Part shown: positions 61,961 through 64,000 of the stretch, piece after piece | Position numbering within the stretch: the first letter of the stretch is position 1 | How the letters are laid out: the number at the start of each line of letters is the position of its first letter | The notes under the pieces: generated by a model | Databases searched by the model: none | What the model was told of the DNA's origin: nothing | Seen by the model: the letters and a program-made list of their open reading frames with translations, nothing else | Source: Caryophanales bacterium UBA1427 | GTDB taxonomy: Bacteria > Bacillota_I > Bacilli_A > ML615J-28 > CAG-313 | NCBI GenBank assembly: GCA_002329485.1 | Contig: DCTZ01000040.1 | Span: 6,779 to 70,778, forward strand | DNA length: 64,000 nucleotides | Reading direction: 5' to 3' | Made by a program: the position numbers and the translations under genes

Positions 61961-63320
61961 AACTATTCGTGAAGTTGTTGGCCCCTTGATGTTGGTCGAT
62001 CATGTTGAAGGCATCAAATACGACGAACTTGTCAAAATCAAACAGGCCAACGGCGAAGAACGGATCGGGAAGGTTCTGGAAGTCGACAAAGATAAAGCCC
62101 TCGTGCAATTATTCGACTCCGCTCAAGGATTAAAAATCAGTTCCGCAAAAGCCGTCTTCTTAGGCCACGGAATCGAAATCAAACTTTCGCCCGATATTTT
62201 GGGACGTGTTTTTGACGGGATGGGCCGGCCGATTGACGGCGGAGGCGAAATCATCCCGGAAAAAGTCATGGACATCAACGGTACACCATTGAATCCGGTT
62301 GCCCGCGACTATCCTAACGAATTTATCGAAACCGGTATCAGCGCCATCGACGGTCTGAATACTTTGGTTCGGGGCCAAAAACTGCCGATCTTCTCCGGAA
62401 ACGGTTTGCCTCATGCCAAACTAGCTGCGCAAATCGCCCGTCAGGCCAGGGTTAGAAATTCGGATGAAAAGTTTGCGGTCGTGTTTGCGACAACGGGTAT
62501 TACTTTCGAAGAAGCCGACTACTTTATCAGCGATTTCAAAAAATCCGGCGCCATCGAACGGTCTGTGCTGTTCATGAATTTGGCCAACGACCCGGCAATC
62601 GAACGGATTGCCACCCCGCGGATGGCTATTACCTGTGCCGAATATTTGGCTTATGAATTAGGCATGCATGTTCTTGTCATCATCAGCGATATTACGAATT
62701 ATGCTGAAGCATTGCGGGAAATCTCCGCTGCCCGGAAAGAAGTTCCTGGCCGCAGAGGTTATCCGGGATATATGTATACCGACCTTGCTTCGCTTTACGA
62801 ACGTGCCGGAAGAATCAAAGGAAAGAAAGGTTCCATTACCCAAATTCCGATTCTTACGATGCCAGAAGACGATAAAACCCATCCGATTCCGGACCTTACC
62901 GGTTACATTACCGAAGGACAGATTATTCTTTCCCGGGAATTGTACGGCCGGGGAATCACTCCGCCAATCGATGTTTTGCCTTCGCTCAGCCGTCTGAAGG
63001 ATAAAGGTATCGGCGCTGGCAAGACCAGAGAAGATCATGCGGAAACGATGAACCAATTGTTCGCTGCATATGCCCGCGGAAAAGAAGCCAAAGAACTTGC
63101 CACCATCCTCGGTGAAGCAGCGCTTTCGGATATCGATATTCTTTATTCCAAATTCGCAACAGCCTTCGAAGAACAATATGTTTCGCAAGGTTACAATACA
63201 GCCCGCACCATTGAAGAAACATTGGATATTGGCTGGAAATTACTGACAATCTTACCAAGAACTGAACTCAAACGGATCAGCGTCGAAAAGATTAACAAAT
63301 ACTTGCCAAAAGAGGAATAG
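61944..63320 (+). CDS. ntpB: V-type ATPase regulatory subunit B
   Basis: 458 residues. No P-loop, as expected for B. It has FSGNGLPHAKLAAQIARQA, VVFATTGITFEEADYF and the late Arg-finger region PSLSRLKDKGIG. Forms the A3B3 head with NtpA. Confidence 0.97.
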   Translation: MAKEYKTIREVVGPLMLVDHVEGIKYDELVKIKQANGEERIGKVLEVDKDKALVQLFDSAQGLKISSAKAVFLGHGIEIKLSPDILGRVFDGMGRPIDGGGEIIPEKVMDINGTPLNPVARDYPNEFIETGISAIDGLNTLVRGQKLPIFSGNGLPHAKLAAQIARQARVRNSDEKFAVVFATTGITFEEADYFISDFKKSGAIERSVLFMNLANDPAIERIATPRMAITCAEYLAYELGMHVLVIISDITNYAEALREISAARKEVPGRRGYPGYMYTDLASLYERAGRIKGKKGSITQIPILTMPEDDKTHPIPDLTGYITEGQIILSRELYGRGITPPIDVLPSLSRLKDKGIGAGKTREDHAETMNQLFAAYARGKEAKELATILGEAALSDIDILYSKFATAFEEQYVSQGYNTARTIEETLDIGWKLLTILPRTELKRISVEKINKYLPKEE

Positions 63321-63323
63321 CAA

Positions 63324-63962
63324 ATGGCATTAGGAACAGTTAATCCGACCCGCATGGAATTAACGCGGGTTAAAAGACAGCTCGCCACCGCAAAACGCGG
63401 CCATAAACTTTTAAAAGACAAACAAGACGAATTCGTTCAACGGTTTATGGAAATCATCAAAGAAAACCGCGCTTTGCGTCTTGAAGTTGAGGAAGAACTT
63501 GCGAAAATCATGAAAAAGTACATCAGTGCCAAACAAAAGATGAGTTTTGAAGGAATCGTCGAAGCATTGATGGTACCAAGCAATTCGGTAAGTCTATCCA
63601 CCTCTTCGCGGACGGTCATGAATATTAAAATTCCGACTATCCAATACGAAGCAAAGGATAAAATCGATTTGACTTACGGCTTTGCCTTTACGCATCCCGA
63701 TTTGGATGATGCCATCATGAGTCTTTCGAAACTGCTTCCGAAAATGATTAAGATGGCAGAACTCGAAAAAGCCTGCGACATGTTGGCCAAAGAAATCGAA
63801 AAGACCCGTCGGCGCGTCAATGCGATTGAGTTTATCATGATTCCGGAAATGGAAGAAACCATTCGTTATATAACGATGAAACTGGAGGACAACGAGCGAA
63901 GCAATATCATTCGCTTAATGAAGAGCAAAGAAATCATTCTTGCCAAAAATTCGCAGAACTAA
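63324..63962 (+). CDS. ntpD: V-type ATPase central shaft subunit D
   Basis: 212 residues forming two long helices (NPTRMELTRVKRQLATAKRGHKLLKDKQDE and the C-terminal RRRVNAIEFIMIPEM). It rotates inside A3B3. Last gene of the operon and followed at once by a terminator. Confidence 0.95.
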   Translation: MALGTVNPTRMELTRVKRQLATAKRGHKLLKDKQDEFVQRFMEIIKENRALRLEVEEELAKIMKKYISAKQKMSFEGIVEALMVPSNSVSLSTSSRTVMNIKIPTIQYEAKDKIDLTYGFAFTHPDLDDAIMSLSKLLPKMIKMAELEKACDMLAKEIEKTRRRVNAIEFIMIPEMEETIRYITMKLEDNERSNIIRLMKSKEIILAKNSQN

Positions 63963-63983
63963 ACCCCCTTTAGGGGTTTTTTT
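63961..63983 (+). terminator. ntp operon terminator
   Basis: AAACCCC (63961-63967) with GGGGTTT (63973-63979), then T-run. It overlaps the ntpD stop. Confidence 0.88.
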
Positions 63984-64000
63984 CATAGTTTATGGTATAA

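Noticed and set aside
1..64000. CRISPR arrays, insertion sequences, prophage or integrase genes
   Set aside because: No spaced direct repeats, transposase, terminal repeats or phage proteins seen on either strand.

Overview
The window reads as a chromosome segment of a low-to-moderate GC Bacillota, class Bacilli, that sporulates or descends from a spore former. The evidence is a standard genetic code (TGA and TAG are ordinary stops), the order rpsF-ssb-rpsR-gdpP-rplI-dnaB, the block prfA-prmC-...-tsaC-spoIIR, a YhbD/bactofilin pair and three sporulation-type genes: a close SspI homologue, SpoIIR, and a Cys-rich CotY/CotZ-like coat protein. The first and last have near-perfect sigma-G and sigma-K promoters. 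A complete sodium-type V-ATPase operon, polyamine uptake by PotABCD and BspA-type LRR debris would fit a host-associated fermenter on a branch near Erysipelotrichales, Haloplasmatales or the Mollicutes. That placement is inference; no rRNA is present.

Layout. 1-7210 (minus strand): a corrinoid methyl-transfer module. A constitutive-looking unit (DUF2284 protein, RACo-like corrinoid activator, PocR-AraC regulator) ends at a terminator. A second unit (corrinoid protein, UroD-like methyltransferase, and a sugar-binding protein fused in frame to a MalF-type permease, running off the window edge) starts at a promoter with a perfect cre-like operator. 7287-9403: an esterase and a FliB-family gene whose frame is interrupted twice, both times at CCC-stop. 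9498-13733: DUF4434 protein, MurQ and a GH9 glycosidase without signal peptide. 13800-16659: NamA-like flavin reductase, then a PadR/DUF1700/DUF4097 envelope-stress-like operon with a palindromic operator. 16709-26404: small membrane protein, two-gene ABC exporter plus a DUF438-hemerythrin-PAS protein, and potABCD.

26490-33415: small membrane protein, CotY/Z-like protein, UppP, a Cys-less EIIB-like protein behind a structured 5' UTR, SspI, PepV, TrmB, VanZ, DUF84, DJ-1 and hemolysin III. 33443-43244: core genes rpsF, ssb, rpsR, a GdpP-bL9 fusion, dnaB, prfA, prmC, tsaC, spoIIR and a GNAT. 43326-52037: DegV, FAD-Rieske oxidoreductase, BmrCD-like exporter, bactofilin, YhbD-like regulator and diguanylate cyclase. 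52266-54351: BspA-like LRR pseudogene, tRNA-Thr(CGT), DUF1846. 54461-63983: mini winged-helix protein, rpiB and the nine-gene ntp operon.

Most worth a second look: the FliB-family gene needing two +1 shifts at CCC-UAG and CCC-UGA; the carbon-regulated corrinoid/sugar-transport module; the GdpP-bL9 fusion with an internal start; the unexplained three-helix leader upstream of the Cys-less EIIB-like gene; and the spoIIR start buried in a terminator hairpin.
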